From positions 930,001-994,000 of the forward strand of contig NZ_CP048788.1 in NCBI RefSeq assembly GCF_012932215.1: a stretch of DNA of 64,000 bases, in the 5' to 3' direction. The position numbers and the translations under genes are program-made. Source of the stretch: Roseobacter ponti. GTDB lineage: Bacteria; Pseudomonadota; Alphaproteobacteria; Rhodobacterales; Rhodobacteraceae. Positions 9,352-17,350 of this stretch are shown piece by piece; the stretch's first letter is position 1, and each line of letters opens with the position of its first letter. The notes beneath the pieces were generated by a model. That model worked only from the letters and a program-made list of their open reading frames with translations, ran no database searches and was not told the origin of the DNA.

Positions 9352-10743
9352 ATGCGCCTCACACGCTACTTTATGCCCGTACTGCGCGAAAACCCCGCCG
9401 AGGCCCAGATTGTCAGCCACCGGCTGATGCTGCGCGCCGGAATGATCAAGCAAAACGCAGCGGGAATTTATTCCTGGTTGCCGATGGGGTTCAGGGTGCT
9501 GCGTCGCATCGAAGCGATCGTGCATGAAGAGCAGCAGCGCGCGGGCCATATCCCGATGCTGATGCCCACGGTGCAGCCTGCGGATCTGTGGCGCGAGAGC
9601 GGGCGGTACGACGCTTACGGCCCTGAGATGCTGCGCATCCGCGACCGCCAGGACCGCGATATGCTCTATGGTCCCACCAACGAGGAGATGATCACCGACA
9701 TCTTCCGCAGCCATGTGGGCAGCTACAGGGATCTGCCGCTGACGCTTTACCACATCCAGTGGAAGTTCCGTGACGAGATGCGCCCGCGTTTTGGCGTGAT
9801 GCGGGGCCGCGAGTTTTACATGAAAGACGGGTACAATTTCGATCTGACCAGAGAGGACGCGCTGCACGCCTACAACCGTCATCTGGTGAGCTACCTGCGC
9901 ACTTACGAGCGGATGGGTCTGAAGGCGATCCCGATGCGTGCAGACAGCGGACCCATCGGTGGCGATGATACGCATGAGTTTCTCGTGCTGGCAGAGACCG
10001 GCGAGAGCGAGGTATTTTATGACAGCGCGGTGACCGATCTGACCTTTGGCGACCGGGACATCGATTACGACGATGTTACCCAGTGCCAGTCGATCCTCGA
10101 AGAGTTCACTAATCTTTATGCCCGCACGGACGAGACCCATGATGCGGCGATCTTTGAGGGGGTACCTGAAGAGCGCAGGCGCACTGCGCGCGGTATCGAG
10201 GTCGGTCAGATTTTCTATTTCGGCACAAAGTATTCCGAGCCCATGGGTGCCACGGTTCAGGGGCCGGACGGCAAGCCTGTGCCGGTCCACATGGGCAGCC
10301 ACGGCATCGGGGTAAGCCGCCTCGTGGGCGCGATCATTGAGGCGAGCCACGACGACAGGGGCATTATCTGGCCCGAAGGGGTGACGCCGTTTCACTGCGG
10401 CATCGTGAACCTGAAACAGGGTGACAGCGACGCTGACGCCGCCTGTGAGGCGCTTTATGCGGCGCTGACAGCCGAAGGGCTCGATCCGCTCTATGACGAC
10501 CGTGACGAGCGTGCGGGCGGCAAATTCGCGACTATGGATCTGATCGGCCTTCCCTGGCGGATCACCGTGGGCCCGCGCGGGCTGAAGAACGGTGTGGTCG
10601 AACTGACCAGCCGCCGCACAGGTGAGAGCGAAGAGCTGACACCTGAAGAGGCGGTGAAAAAGGTCGTGGGGATTTACAGCGGCCACCGCGGTACAAAGCA
10701 TGTTGAGATGATGAAAGAGCGCGCGTTCCACACGTATATCTGA
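9352..10743 (+). CDS. proS: Prolyl-tRNA synthetase (short alphaproteobacterial type)
   Basis: 463 residues from ATG 9352, with AAGGA ten bases upstream. Class II motifs are clear: an N-terminal [18 protein letters not shown], the motif 2 region [29 protein letters not shown] and motif 3 [17 protein letters not shown], then the anticodon-binding domain. E. coli ProRS has about 570 residues; the missing ~110 correspond to the INS editing domain, which is reduced in alphaproteobacteria. Cis-editing of Ala-tRNA(Pro) is therefore probably absent and would depend on a trans-acting protein. The enzyme charges tRNA(Pro) in the cytoplasm. Confidence 0.95.
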   Translation: MRLTRYFMPVLRENPAEAQIVSHRLMLRAGMIKQNAAGIYSWLPMGFRVLRRIEAIVHEEQQRAGHIPMLMPTVQPADLWRESGRYDAYGPEMLRIRDRQDRDMLYGPTNEEMITDIFRSHVGSYRDLPLTLYHIQWKFRDEMRPRFGVMRGREFYMKDGYNFDLTREDALHAYNRHLVSYLRTYERMGLKAIPMRADSGPIGGDDTHEFLVLAETGESEVFYDSAVTDLTFGDRDIDYDDVTQCQSILEEFTNLYARTDETHDAAIFEGVPEERRRTARGIEVGQIFYFGTKYSEPMGATVQGPDGKPVPVHMGSHGIGVSRLVGAIIEASHDDRGIIWPEGVTPFHCGIVNLKQGDSDADAACEALYAALTAEGLDPLYDDRDERAGGKFATMDLIGLPWRITVGPRGLKNGVVELTSRRTGESEELTPEEAVKKVVGIYSGHRGTKHVEMMKERAFHTYI

Positions 10744-10810
10744 GGCTTTGCGCGATCTGACGGCTCTGCTATGCTGTGATATGCCTCCTGGGGGAGAGCA
10801 GGAGCAGGAT

Positions 10811-11308
10811 ATGATCCTTCGCGCAGTGACGCTGTCCCTGGGGCTCGCCGGTGCTTTTGGCGCCGCGCAGTTTCCCGCTTATTCTCAGCAGTATCTGCAA
10901 CGCCTCGGCGGCGCCGTGGATGCGCTAGGCGAAGTGGTGCGCGATTTTGACACCTCTGCCGCAACGCTGGGACTGAGCCGTGCTGACGCACTTGCCGGGA
11001 TGACCGGGTCCGCCTTTGTCACCAGCCGCAGGGCCGATATGGAGCGGACCTTTGCCCGCCACGCGTCTCTTTCGGCTGACCTTGCCGTGCTCGAAGACCT
11101 CGGCCCCTTCATGCGGGCCTGGAATGCACCCCGGATGACCGACCCGCAGATTGCCTCCGGCGCCTTGCAGGCCTTTCGCCCCGCGCTCCCGCTGGAGCTT
11201 GCCACGCTGATCTTTGCCGGCGCAGGTTTTGTCGCCACATGGCTGGCGCTCCGGGTCTGCCGGATGCTGATTGTGCCGTCACGCCGCCGCAGGCCGATGA
11301 CCGCTTGA
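10811..11308 (+). CDS. DUF2937-type membrane protein
   Basis: 165 residues from ATG 10811, preceded by GGAGCAGGAT. The N-terminus has one hydrophobic segment (LSLGLAGAFGAAQFPAYSQQYLQRL) and the C-terminus another (LATLIFAGAGFVATWLAL), the layout of DUF2937 proteins: two membrane spans with a helical loop outside, followed by a basic cytoplasmic tail ending SRRRRPMTA. The motif QFPAYSQQYLQRLGGAVDAL is typical of this family, which has no assigned function. It lies between proS and lolC/E on the same strand, with gaps of 67 and 54 bases, so shared transcription is plausible. Confidence 0.75.
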   Translation: MILRAVTLSLGLAGAFGAAQFPAYSQQYLQRLGGAVDALGEVVRDFDTSAATLGLSRADALAGMTGSAFVTSRRADMERTFARHASLSADLAVLEDLGPFMRAWNAPRMTDPQIASGALQAFRPALPLELATLIFAGAGFVATWLALRVCRMLIVPSRRRRPMTA

Positions 11309-11362
11309 CCCGCCAGTGCCAAAGCATCAGGTTGCGCGCAACCTTGCAGACCGGGAACTGAC

Positions 11363-12649
11363 ATGGCCGGAAAAACCGCCCCCTTTGCCGCATTTGAGTG
11401 GATGATCGCCTGGCGCTATCTGCGCGCCCGCCGGGCCGAGGGGGGTGTCAGCACGATGACCTGGATCAGCCTCATTGGTATCACGCTGGCGGTCTTTGCA
11501 CTGATTGCGACGCTGGCTGTGCGGTCGGGCTTCCGGGCCGAGTTTGTGGGAACGATCCTCGGCGCTAATGCGCATGTGACGGTTTATTCCTTTGGAGAAG
11601 TGGATGCGTCGGGCCGGGTGGACCGCAGCATGACGGAATTCGATGACATGGCTGCGCGTCTTGCCGAAGTGCCCGGTGTAACCCGGGCCGCACCGCTGAT
11701 CCGGGCGCAGGTGATGGGCGCAGGGCAGGGGCGCAACTCTGGTATTGATCTCTACGGTATCGCCGCAGCGGACTTTGAGAGCCTTCCGGGCATTGCCGGT
11801 TCTGACGCCGCACTGGGCGATATCAGTGCCTTCGGAGAGGGGATTGCACTGGGATCCGGGCTTGCCCGCGAGCTTGGGGTGGGCATCGGTGACAAAATCC
11901 GGCTCATCTCGCCTGACGGGGTGAAAACCGCTTTTGGTACATCGCCCCGCATCAATGCCTATGACGTGGTCTTTATTTTCTCCGCCGGGCGCTATGACAT
12001 CGACCGCACGCGCGCCTATCTGCCGTTCGACGAGGCCCAGGTGTTTTTCAACAAAGAAAATACCGCAGACGAGATCGAAGTGATGATCGAAGAGCCCGAA
12101 GCCGTCGACCGCATTACCCCTGTACTTTTGCAGGCGGCGGGTCCGGGCAGCCAGGTCTGGACATGGCGCGATGCCTCAGGCGGGTTCCTGCGCGCGCTTG
12201 AGGTTGAGGACAACGTCATGTTCATCATCCTGTCGATCCTTGTGCTGATCGCGGCGATGAACATCGTCTCCGGGCTGATTATGCTGGTCAAAAACAAGGG
12301 GCGCGACATCGGTATTCTGCGTACCATGGGGCTGAGCGAGGGCTCGGTGCTGCGGGTATTTTTCATCTGTGGTGCGTCAACGGGCATTGCGGGAACGCTG
12401 ATGGGGGTGATCCTGGGGTCGATCTTTGCGCTCTATATCGATCCGATTTTCTCCTTTGTGAACATGATGATGGGCGGCGGTGTCTGGGATCCGGCGATCC
12501 GGGGCATCTATGCGCTGCCGGCGGAACTGCATCTTGATGATGTGCTCTCGGCCACGGCGCTGTCGCTGGGGCTGTCCTTTGTGGTCACGATCTTTCCGGC
12601 CCGCAAAGCGGCGCGGATGAACCCCGTCGAGGCGCTGCGCTATGAGTGA
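11363..12649 (+). CDS. Lipoprotein-releasing ABC transporter permease (LolC/LolE family)
   Basis: 428 residues. There is one N-terminal membrane span near residues 36-57 ([22 protein letters not shown]), a large periplasmic domain, and three C-terminal spans, the architecture of LolC/LolE. The segment [28 protein letters not shown] is the coupling-helix region of FtsX-type permeases. In E. coli LolC and LolE form a heterodimer with LolD; only one permease gene is present here, directly overlapping lolD by eight bases, so it probably homodimerises (LolF-like). The complex extracts mature lipoproteins from the inner membrane for transfer to LolA. The two lipoproteins at 14.9-16.0 kb would be potential clients. 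Confidence 0.92.
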   Translation: MAGKTAPFAAFEWMIAWRYLRARRAEGGVSTMTWISLIGITLAVFALIATLAVRSGFRAEFVGTILGANAHVTVYSFGEVDASGRVDRSMTEFDDMAARLAEVPGVTRAAPLIRAQVMGAGQGRNSGIDLYGIAAADFESLPGIAGSDAALGDISAFGEGIALGSGLARELGVGIGDKIRLISPDGVKTAFGTSPRINAYDVVFIFSAGRYDIDRTRAYLPFDEAQVFFNKENTADEIEVMIEEPEAVDRITPVLLQAAGPGSQVWTWRDASGGFLRALEVEDNVMFIILSILVLIAAMNIVSGLIMLVKNKGRDIGILRTMGLSEGSVLRVFFICGASTGIAGTLMGVILGSIFALYIDPIFSFVNMMMGGGVWDPAIRGIYALPAELHLDDVLSATALSLGLSFVVTIFPARKAARMNPVEALRYE

Positions 12650-13331
12650 GCCGGTGCTGTCCCTCAAAGGCATCACCAAGGCCTATAACACCGGACGCCC
12701 CAATGAGGTGACGGTACTGCGCGGTGTCGGTCTGGATCTGGCGCCGGGGGAGGTCGTGGCCCTTGTCGCGCCGTCGGGGGCAGGTAAATCGACCCTGCTG
12801 CATATCGCCGGTCTGCTGGATACGCCGGATGCGGGCACGGTTCATATCGGTGGCGAGGATATGACCGGACGTTCCGACGGGAGACGTACCGCAGTGCGGC
12901 GCTCGGATGTGGGGTTCATCTATCAGTTTCACCACCTTCTGCCCGAGTTCACGGCGCTCGAAAACATCGTCCTGCCGCAGCTGGTCAACGGGACCGGACG
13001 CCGTGCAGCCGAAGAGCGCGCGATGGAGCTGCTCACATCCGTCGGCGTTGCCCCGCGCGCCGGTCACCGGCCTGCTGCATTGTCGGGCGGCGAGCAGCAG
13101 AGGGTGGCTTTCTGCCGTGCCATGGCAAATGCGCCGGCACTGCTGCTCGCTGATGAGCCGACCGGAAACCTGGATCCTCAGACGTCCGATCAGGTCTTTG
13201 ACACGTTGATGGATCTGGTGCGGCAAACCGGGCTCTGTGCGCTGATTGCAACTCATAATCCGGGTCTTGCTACACGCATGGACCGGCGGATCTTCCTTGA
13301 TGGCGGTCAGATGGTGAGCAACCTGTCCTGA
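12642..13331 (+). CDS. lolD: Lipoprotein-releasing system ATP-binding protein LolD
   Basis: 229 residues, start ATG 12642 within the end of the permease gene. Walker A is residues 43-51 (APSGAGKST), with Ala in place of the first Gly; Q-loop [18 protein letters not shown] signature [11 protein letters not shown] (148 onward); Walker [13 protein letters not shown] (167-178), all characteristic of the MacB/LolD/FtsE subfamily. The protein energises lipoprotein release from the cytoplasmic side. I recall the G-to-A change at the start of Walker A in other alphaproteobacterial LolD proteins, and the essential GKS/T residues are intact, so activity is expected. Confidence 0.95.
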   Translation: MSEPVLSLKGITKAYNTGRPNEVTVLRGVGLDLAPGEVVALVAPSGAGKSTLLHIAGLLDTPDAGTVHIGGEDMTGRSDGRRTAVRRSDVGFIYQFHHLLPEFTALENIVLPQLVNGTGRRAAEERAMELLTSVGVAPRAGHRPAALSGGEQQRVAFCRAMANAPALLLADEPTGNLDPQTSDQVFDTLMDLVRQTGLCALIATHNPGLATRMDRRIFLDGGQMVSNLS

Positions 13332-13385
13332 AGAACTTGACCTTGCGGATGCCTTGCGCACAACTGTGCGAAAGAGGTGACCGCT

Positions 13386-14381
13386 ATGCCAGTTCTTTCC
13401 GTGGAAGAAATCGAAACAACAACTGCAACCGCGCTGCGTGCGCACGGTGCATCTCCCTTTGCTGCTGCCGAAGTGGCGCGTGCTGTGGCCGCAGCAGAAA
13501 GCCACGGTAACCGGATCTGCGGGCTTTATTATGTGGAAAGCTATTGTCATCAGCTGCAGAGCGGCAGGGTGACCGGCGATGCCGATCCCGTGGTCAGCAA
13601 ACCAGGACCGGGAGCTGTGCATGTTGACGCAGGGTTCGGGTTTGCGCAGCCGGCGTTTGCCCATGGCCTTGTACCGGCCCTCGATGCTGCGCGCGAAAAC
13701 GGGGTGGCAACACTGGCCGTCGCCCATGCGCATACCTGCACGTCGCTGGGGTATTTCACAGAACAGATCGCGCGTGCCGGGCTGATCGGCCTGGGGTTTA
13801 CCAATGCCTCGCCGATCGTCGCACCACCCGGCGGACAAACGCGCGTCATCGGCACCAACCCGATCGCCTTCTCCGTGCCTGACGGCGCGGGTGGTATCGC
13901 AATGCAGTTCGATCAGTCGACGACGACAGTTGCACTCGGCAAGATCACCATGGCCAAAGCCACCGGAAAATCCATCCCCGAGGGCTGGGCGCTCGACGCC
14001 TCGGGTGCCCCGACAACCGATCCGGACGCGGCTCTGAAGGGCTCGCTGGTTTCTGTGGGTGGATACAAGGGCTGGGGGCTCGGGCTGATGGCGGAACTGC
14101 TGGCCGCCGGGATGACAGGCTCCGCCCTGTCGCGCGATGTCAAACCGCTCAAAGCCAGAAGCGGGCCGCCGCACGATCTGGGACAGTTTTATATTCTGAT
14201 GGACCCCGGCGTATCGTCCGGCTTTGCCGACCGGCTCCGGGCACTGGAGGATATCGTGGCGCTTGATGAAGGCACGCGTATGCCGGGGCAGCACCGGACG
14301 GCAGCAGAAAAGGTCGATGTGCTTGACGCTGTCTGGGCGCAGATCACAGAACTGGCGGAGGGGCCTGCACCTTCTGCGTGA
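13386..14381 (+). CDS. Ldh-family (malate/L-lactate-type) dehydrogenase
   Basis: 331 residues from ATG 13386, with AAGAGGTGA five bases before it; the GTG at 13377 is part of that site. The sequence follows the non-classical malate/lactate dehydrogenase family (Ldh_2): ESHGNRICGLYYV near the N-terminus contains the catalytic-type His, then GFGFAQPAF, the THTSLGY-like HTCTSLGYFTEQIA, and TNASPIVAPPGG...GTNPIAFSVP. Such enzymes reduce or oxidise 2-oxo/2-hydroxy acids, delta1-piperideine-2-carboxylate or ureidoglycolate with NAD(P)H in the cytoplasm; the substrate cannot be chosen from sequence. The 3' 38 bases overlap the convergent YdcZ-type gene. Confidence 0.88.
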   Translation: MPVLSVEEIETTTATALRAHGASPFAAAEVARAVAAAESHGNRICGLYYVESYCHQLQSGRVTGDADPVVSKPGPGAVHVDAGFGFAQPAFAHGLVPALDAARENGVATLAVAHAHTCTSLGYFTEQIARAGLIGLGFTNASPIVAPPGGQTRVIGTNPIAFSVPDGAGGIAMQFDQSTTTVALGKITMAKATGKSIPEGWALDASGAPTTDPDAALKGSLVSVGGYKGWGLGLMAELLAAGMTGSALSRDVKPLKARSGPPHDLGQFYILMDPGVSSGFADRLRALEDIVALDEGTRMPGQHRTAAEKVDVLDAVWAQITELAEGPAPSA

Positions 14382-14799
14382 AAAAGACGCCGGCGGCCAT
14401 CAGGGCGATCCCGAATGCACGCGTGCCGGTCATCGGCGAAAGCCGAGCCCCGAACAGACCGAAATGATCAATGACGCCCGCACTGACAAGTTGTCCCAGC
14501 AGAACAAAGAAAATCGCGTTTCCGATGCCGAAAACCGGCGCGATCCAGGTGATGCTGAGTACGTAAAAGGCGACCAGAACGCCGCCCAGGAAAAGGTGTT
14601 TCGGCGCGAGACTCAGCCGTGAGAGGGCGCCTGTGCCCGTCATCATCATCACAATGGCACAGCTGGCGAAAGCGACCACAAAGAGCACCGTCGCAGCCGC
14701 TGCAGGCGATCCGATCCGCTGTCCCAGAGCCGCGTTGAGTGCGGCAAGCAACGGGATCCCGATGCCGGCGAGTGTCATGATAATGGCGTGCTGGGTCAT
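14344..14799 (-). CDS. DMT-superfamily membrane protein, YdcZ (DUF606) type
   Basis: 151 residues, ATG 14799 with AGGAG upstream. Five hydrophobic segments cover nearly all the chain, with the glycine-rich ends typical of the YdcZ/DUF606 half-size drug/metabolite transporters (GIGIPLLAALNAALGQRIGSP at the start; GNAIFFVLLGQLVSAGVIDHFGLFG in the middle; GIALMAAGVFF at the end). Half-size members act as dimers in the inner membrane; substrates are not established. Its 3' end lies antisense within the last 38 bases of the Ldh-type gene. Confidence 0.82.
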   Translation of the reverse strand: MTQHAIIMTLAGIGIPLLAALNAALGQRIGSPAAAATVLFVVAFASCAIVMMMTGTGALSRLSLAPKHLFLGGVLVAFYVLSITWIAPVFGIGNAIFFVLLGQLVSAGVIDHFGLFGARLSPMTGTRAFGIALMAAGVFFTQKVQAPPPVL

Positions 14800-14899
14800 T
14801 CAGACGGGCTCCTTTAACCTGATCCTAACGCGACCATGGCCTTGTGAGGCCATGTCGGCAAGCGGCTTTGCCGGACGGGCCGGACAGTCTGGAGGCGAT

Positions 14900-15298
14900 A
14901 TGACCCGGAGATTTCTGATGCTCTGCGCGGTTCTGGCTCTGACGGGTTGCGGTGGCGCGCGCACCGAAGAGGGTGCGGTGCTTTTTGCAGCCCATTGTGC
15001 TGTCTGTCATGGCGGTGATGCGCGCGGCGGGGGCGGCGCGAATGTGGCGGGCCTCGGGCGGACGCCGGCGGATCTGACGGTTCTGGCCGCGCAGAACGGC
15101 GGCGACTTTCCGGTAGCACGTGTCGCGTGGATGCTTGAGGCCTATTCTTTCGGCACGCAACCCCGACGGCGCATGGCGGAAATCCCGACGCTGCAAAGCA
15201 GGGAGACGCGCAGGCTTCGGACCGGGTCGGGCAGAATGGCAGTCGCGCAGCCACAGGTCGCCATCATCGACTGGCTGCAAACCGTGCAGCGCCGGTAA
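14900..15298 (+). CDS. Lipid-anchored mono-haem c-type cytochrome
   Basis: 132 residues from ATG 14900 with GGAGG five bases upstream. The signal peptide ends in the lipobox LTGC (residues 14-17), so mature Cys17 should be acylated. The haem attachment motif CAVCH follows at 33-37 within EEGAVLFAAHCAVCHGGDARGGGG, typical of small class I cytochromes. The distal ligand is not certain; the candidate is Met in RRRMAEIPTL. It would sit on the periplasmic face of a membrane and pass electrons to an oxidase or reductase. It ends immediately before the convergent lipoprotein gene, with no intergenic base. Confidence 0.85.
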   Translation: MTRRFLMLCAVLALTGCGGARTEEGAVLFAAHCAVCHGGDARGGGGANVAGLGRTPADLTVLAAQNGGDFPVARVAWMLEAYSFGTQPRRRMAEIPTLQSRETRRLRTGSGRMAVAQPQVAIIDWLQTVQRR

Positions 15299-15976
15299 TC
15301 AGCTGCAGATCCCCTGCAGCTCAACCCCGTCCCAGGGCAGGCCGACCGACCATGCCCGTGACTGCGGCAGGGGCGAGACAGGCATCGCCTGAGACAGCAG
15401 ATCATGCAGCCGCTGCGTGCGCGGTGCCTGCGGTGCAAGGGCTCTGCAACAGATATACTCCTCCATGATCGCGCCCTGCTGCTCGAACCCGAAGTCCGAG
15501 AAATCCGGCGCTTCTGCCAGGTCGAAAAGATAAGGATCACCGCCGCCGTCATGTTCAAATGCGGCGCGGAGGGGTGAATAGCCCGTCTCGCGCCGGTTCT
15601 GCCATTGCCAGACGTGCAGCATCTCATGGGCAAAGAGCATCGCCGCGACCAGCCCGATCTGATCCGGATATTCAGGCACGTAGTCTTCGGTGTACCAGTC
15701 GCGGTCAAAAAGGACCGTGTTCCAGAGTGCCACGGCTGCGGGTTTGGAAGTTACCACGGCGTCCTCAACAGGGGGCAGGATCCGCTGGCGACAGGTCGTG
15801 CGCGGGCGTGCTTCACGCCGGAAGGTGACTGCGCGGGTCGGCGCGCCATTCACGACACGCACCCGGTCCGTCTTCAGCGTGTCGCCGTGCAGTGTGCGCG
15901 CGAATGCCGTTTCATTATCTGTGAGGGGCCGGCCGCAGCCCGCGAGGAAGATCATAAAGATCAGAACGATACGCAT
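15299..15976 (-). CDS. Lipoprotein with HExxH metallopeptidase-like motif
   Basis: 225 residues from ATG 15976. The N-terminus IFMIFLAGCG is a lipoprotein signal with lipobox LAGC (Cys14). A zinc-binding HExxH motif, HEMLH, lies at 117-121, followed by VWQWQNRRETGYSPLRAAFEHDGGGDPYLFDL; a third ligand could be a Glu in the EEYICCRAL helix. Such proteins are often annotated only as hypothetical. A DUF4157-like or M-type peptidase role is possible but not shown. The protein has six cysteines besides Cys14 scattered through it, including a CC pair near residue 189. Expected location is the periplasm, membrane-anchored. Confidence 0.7.
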   Translation of the reverse strand: MRIVLIFMIFLAGCGRPLTDNETAFARTLHGDTLKTDRVRVVNGAPTRAVTFRREARPRTTCRQRILPPVEDAVVTSKPAAVALWNTVLFDRDWYTEDYVPEYPDQIGLVAAMLFAHEMLHVWQWQNRRETGYSPLRAAFEHDGGGDPYLFDLAEAPDFSDFGFEQQGAIMEEYICCRALAPQAPRTQRLHDLLSQAMPVSPLPQSRAWSVGLPWDGVELQGICS

Positions 15977-16072
15977 GACCGCAGCAGGGCCCGAAACGCG
16001 CGGCGGGATCAAGCCCCTATCCGCGCGTCTGATCGATTTGTGATCGCACGTCCCCGCGGGGACCAGCGTGGT

Positions 16073-16297
16073 TCACTTGCGGGCAGGCTTGCCTTTGGAT
16101 GCGCGGGCCTGTGCGCCGCGCTTGGAAATATTGTCGGTGTCTTTGCCGACACCGGCGTGTGCGCCTTCGGCGGTTTCAGTGCGGGCATCGGGGCCGCCGG
16201 GGGTGTCAGTGCGACCCTGGTCATGGCCTTTGGCCAGAGCGCCGGTGGCAAGTGCCGTGGTGAAAACGATAAGGGTCAGTGTTTTGACGAGTGACAT
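16073..16297 (-). CDS. Small exported basic protein of unknown function
   Basis: 74 residues from ATG 16297, with AGAGGAAA just upstream. Residues 1-22 (MSLVKTLTLIVFTTALATGALA) form a Sec signal peptide with ALA before the cleavage site. The mature ~52 residues are hydrophilic and low-complexity, rich in Gly, Ala, Thr, Lys and Asp, ending KGKPARK. No domain is recognised. A small periplasmic or secreted peptide is likely. Confidence 0.6.
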   Translation of the reverse strand: MSLVKTLTLIVFTTALATGALAKGHDQGRTDTPGGPDARTETAEGAHAGVGKDTDNISKRGAQARASKGKPARK

Positions 16298-16608
16298 GAG
16301 GTTTCCTCTGTTGGTTGGTTTGTCTGTCCTTGAGCCACGCGACAACGGCCTGCAGAGTTTCAGCAGACGTAAAATGATTTATAAACGCATGAAAATGCTT
16401 GGGAAATTCTTGTGGAATCGTGCCGGCCCGATGCCGGAGGCCTGCTGAAATTGTTTCAGACCGGTCCCGCCGGGGTGAGCAGAAGTGACAGCGCGGGGGC
16501 TTTATGTGTCAGGGCCTGCCCCCCACCTCGGGTGCAGAGCGCAGGGGTATGAAGCACCTGCCGCACAGACCGCCCCGCCCCGCGCGGGGTGCCTGAAAGG
16601 ACGTCAGA
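16298..16608. other. Intergenic region, no supported gene
   Basis: These ~310 bases lie between the small exported protein (leftward) and the microprotein (rightward), so they should hold two divergent promoters. The part 16370-16430 is AT-richer than its surroundings. A 24-codon frame at 16375-16449 has no ribosome-binding site. I see no tRNA or clear terminator. Confidence 0.5.
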
Positions 16609-16701
16609 ATGACCAGAGTACTTATCCCCGTCGTGATCTGTTTTGCATCCCTGACCGGCGTCTGGATCGCTTTTGAGGTGGCCCATATGATGGCGATGTA
16701 G
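16609..16701 (+). CDS. 30-residue single-span membrane microprotein
   Basis: The frame opens with ATG 16609 and closes with TAG 16699-16701, giving 30 residues. AAAGGA lies seven bases ahead of the ATG, a well-placed Shine-Dalgarno site. The peptide is one hydrophobic helix: MTRVLIPVVICFASLTGVWI followed by AFEVAHMMAM, with one Arg near the N-terminus and one Glu inside the C-terminal half. It is shorter than most gene finders' cut-off. A GGGCCC-GTG-GGGCCC hairpin directly follows the stop. The charge layout suggests an inner-membrane peptide of the small respiratory-subunit or regulatory kind, but function is unknown. Confidence 0.55.
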   Translation: MTRVLIPVVICFASLTGVWIAFEVAHMMAM

Positions 16702-16702
16702 C

Positions 16703-16717
16703 GGGCCCGTGGGGCCC
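16703..16717 (+). other. GC hairpin after the microprotein
   Basis: GGGCCC (16703-16708), a GTG loop, GGGCCC (16712-16717) can pair as a six-base GC stem one base after the microprotein stop. No T-run follows, so it is a weak terminator candidate or a message-stabilising hairpin. Confidence 0.4.
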
Positions 16718-16771
16718 CGGGTCAGCACTGCTGAAGGAGCCCAAAGGGGTAAAAAGAGGCGTATGACATGC

Positions 16772-16812
16772 GTGCACAGAGTGTGCACAGGCTGTGCACC
16801 GGTCCGGTGCAC
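16772..16812. repeat. Four GTGCAC palindromes at about one-helical-turn spacing
   Basis: The hexamer GTGCAC, itself a perfect palindrome, occurs at 16772-16777, 16783-16788, 16794-16799 and 16807-16812. The centre-to-centre spacings are 11, 11 and 13 bases, so all four face nearly the same side of the helix. The first three share a longer unit (GTGCACAG, TGTGCACAG, TGTGCACC). The block lies in a gene-free stretch next to the low-GC island. It may be an operator array or a recombination relic; no protein is known to me that binds it. Confidence 0.6.
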
Positions 16813-16927
16813 ATGGGGGAGGAGTGGTGGGGCGGAGGGACCGGGGTGGGCATCAGAAGATCAGGGTCCAACGGGTGAAGCCCCGGACGGGCGCACCCCG
16901 CGGCGGGGCCTCAAGCACTAAGCGCCA
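16813..16927. other. GC-rich stretch bordering the low-GC island, no gene supported
   Basis: This purine-rich G-heavy stretch up to the stop of the island gene has no credible coding sequence: an open frame on the plus strand at 16709-16921 runs through it but has no start signal and an unlike composition. The transition from G-rich to AT-rich sequence near 16920 marks the left edge of the island. Confidence 0.5.
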
Positions 16928-17350
16928 TTAACCTTCTTCATCCTTTCCTAACGAGCTAAGCAATTCGGATAAGCTTGGGCTAGGAGTGAAAGAAGGTGGC
17001 AGTATAATACCACCGTCCAGCAAATACGGATGAATTTCCGCTGAGTTAAATAACGTCGTACTTCTGTTCCAGTGTACCGTGTATATCTTGGAGTCCTGAC
17101 TAGGAATGGGCGTGGTCGTGGGATTCCCTTTACCTGTATAGACGAAAATCCAATCGCCCTTGTACACTTGGCCAGAACCTAACCAGAGGCAGTTATCGTT
17201 GATCGGGAATATTTTTTGTTCTGGTTGCTTAATACCAAGGCCAATCCACTGATATTGAAGATAAAAGTCTTCGTTGACAAGTATTGGTATTCTTTCGCTA
17301 TTGGGTTTCCCACGATCCACAACATCTTTAATATCGAGTGGCCCATTCAT
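16928..17350 (-). CDS. Hypothetical protein of the low-GC island (downstream gene)
   Basis: 140 residues; the start ATG 17350 overlaps the stop of the upstream gene (ATGA), so the two genes are translationally coupled. I recognise no domain. The sequence looks beta-rich and soluble: FYLQYQWIGLGIKQPEQKIF, LWLGSGQVYKGDWIFVYTGKG and YTVHWNRSTTLFNSAEIHPYLL. It ends in a short Ser/Pro-rich tail followed by KDEEG. Its low GC and codon use match its partner but not the chromosome. It could be a soluble sensor, effector or immunity partner to the membrane protein encoded just before it; none of these is shown. Confidence 0.6.
   Translation of the reverse strand: MNGPLDIKDVVDRGKPNSERIPILVNEDFYLQYQWIGLGIKQPEQKIFPINDNCLWLGSGQVYKGDWIFVYTGKGNPTTTPIPSQDSKIYTVHWNRSTTLFNSAEIHPYLLDGGIILPPSFTPSPSLSELLSSLGKDEEG

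Noticed and set aside
9331-10731. 466-residue minus-strand frame opposite proS
   Set aside because: Composition (His/Arg/Gln-rich) and complete overlap with a well-supported synthetase show it is a shadow.
12585-14294. 569-residue minus-strand frame across lolD and the Ldh-type gene
   Set aside because: It is antisense to two genes with strong family motifs.
14344-14381. Convergent 38-base overlap as evidence of a wrong gene end
   Set aside because: Both proteins have family-typical ends and lengths; small convergent overlaps also occur at 3547-3562, so it is a normal feature of compact gene order.
16375-16449. 24-codon frame beginning MIYKRMKMLGK
   Set aside because: No Shine-Dalgarno site and no sign of conserved features; kept as intergenic.
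16456-16921. Open frames on both strands through the GC-rich region (16456-16812 minus; 16709-16921 plus)
   Set aside because: No ribosome-binding sites, arginine/glycine/proline-heavy nonsense composition and the plus frame runs through the GTGCAC repeats; GC-rich DNA gives such frames by chance.
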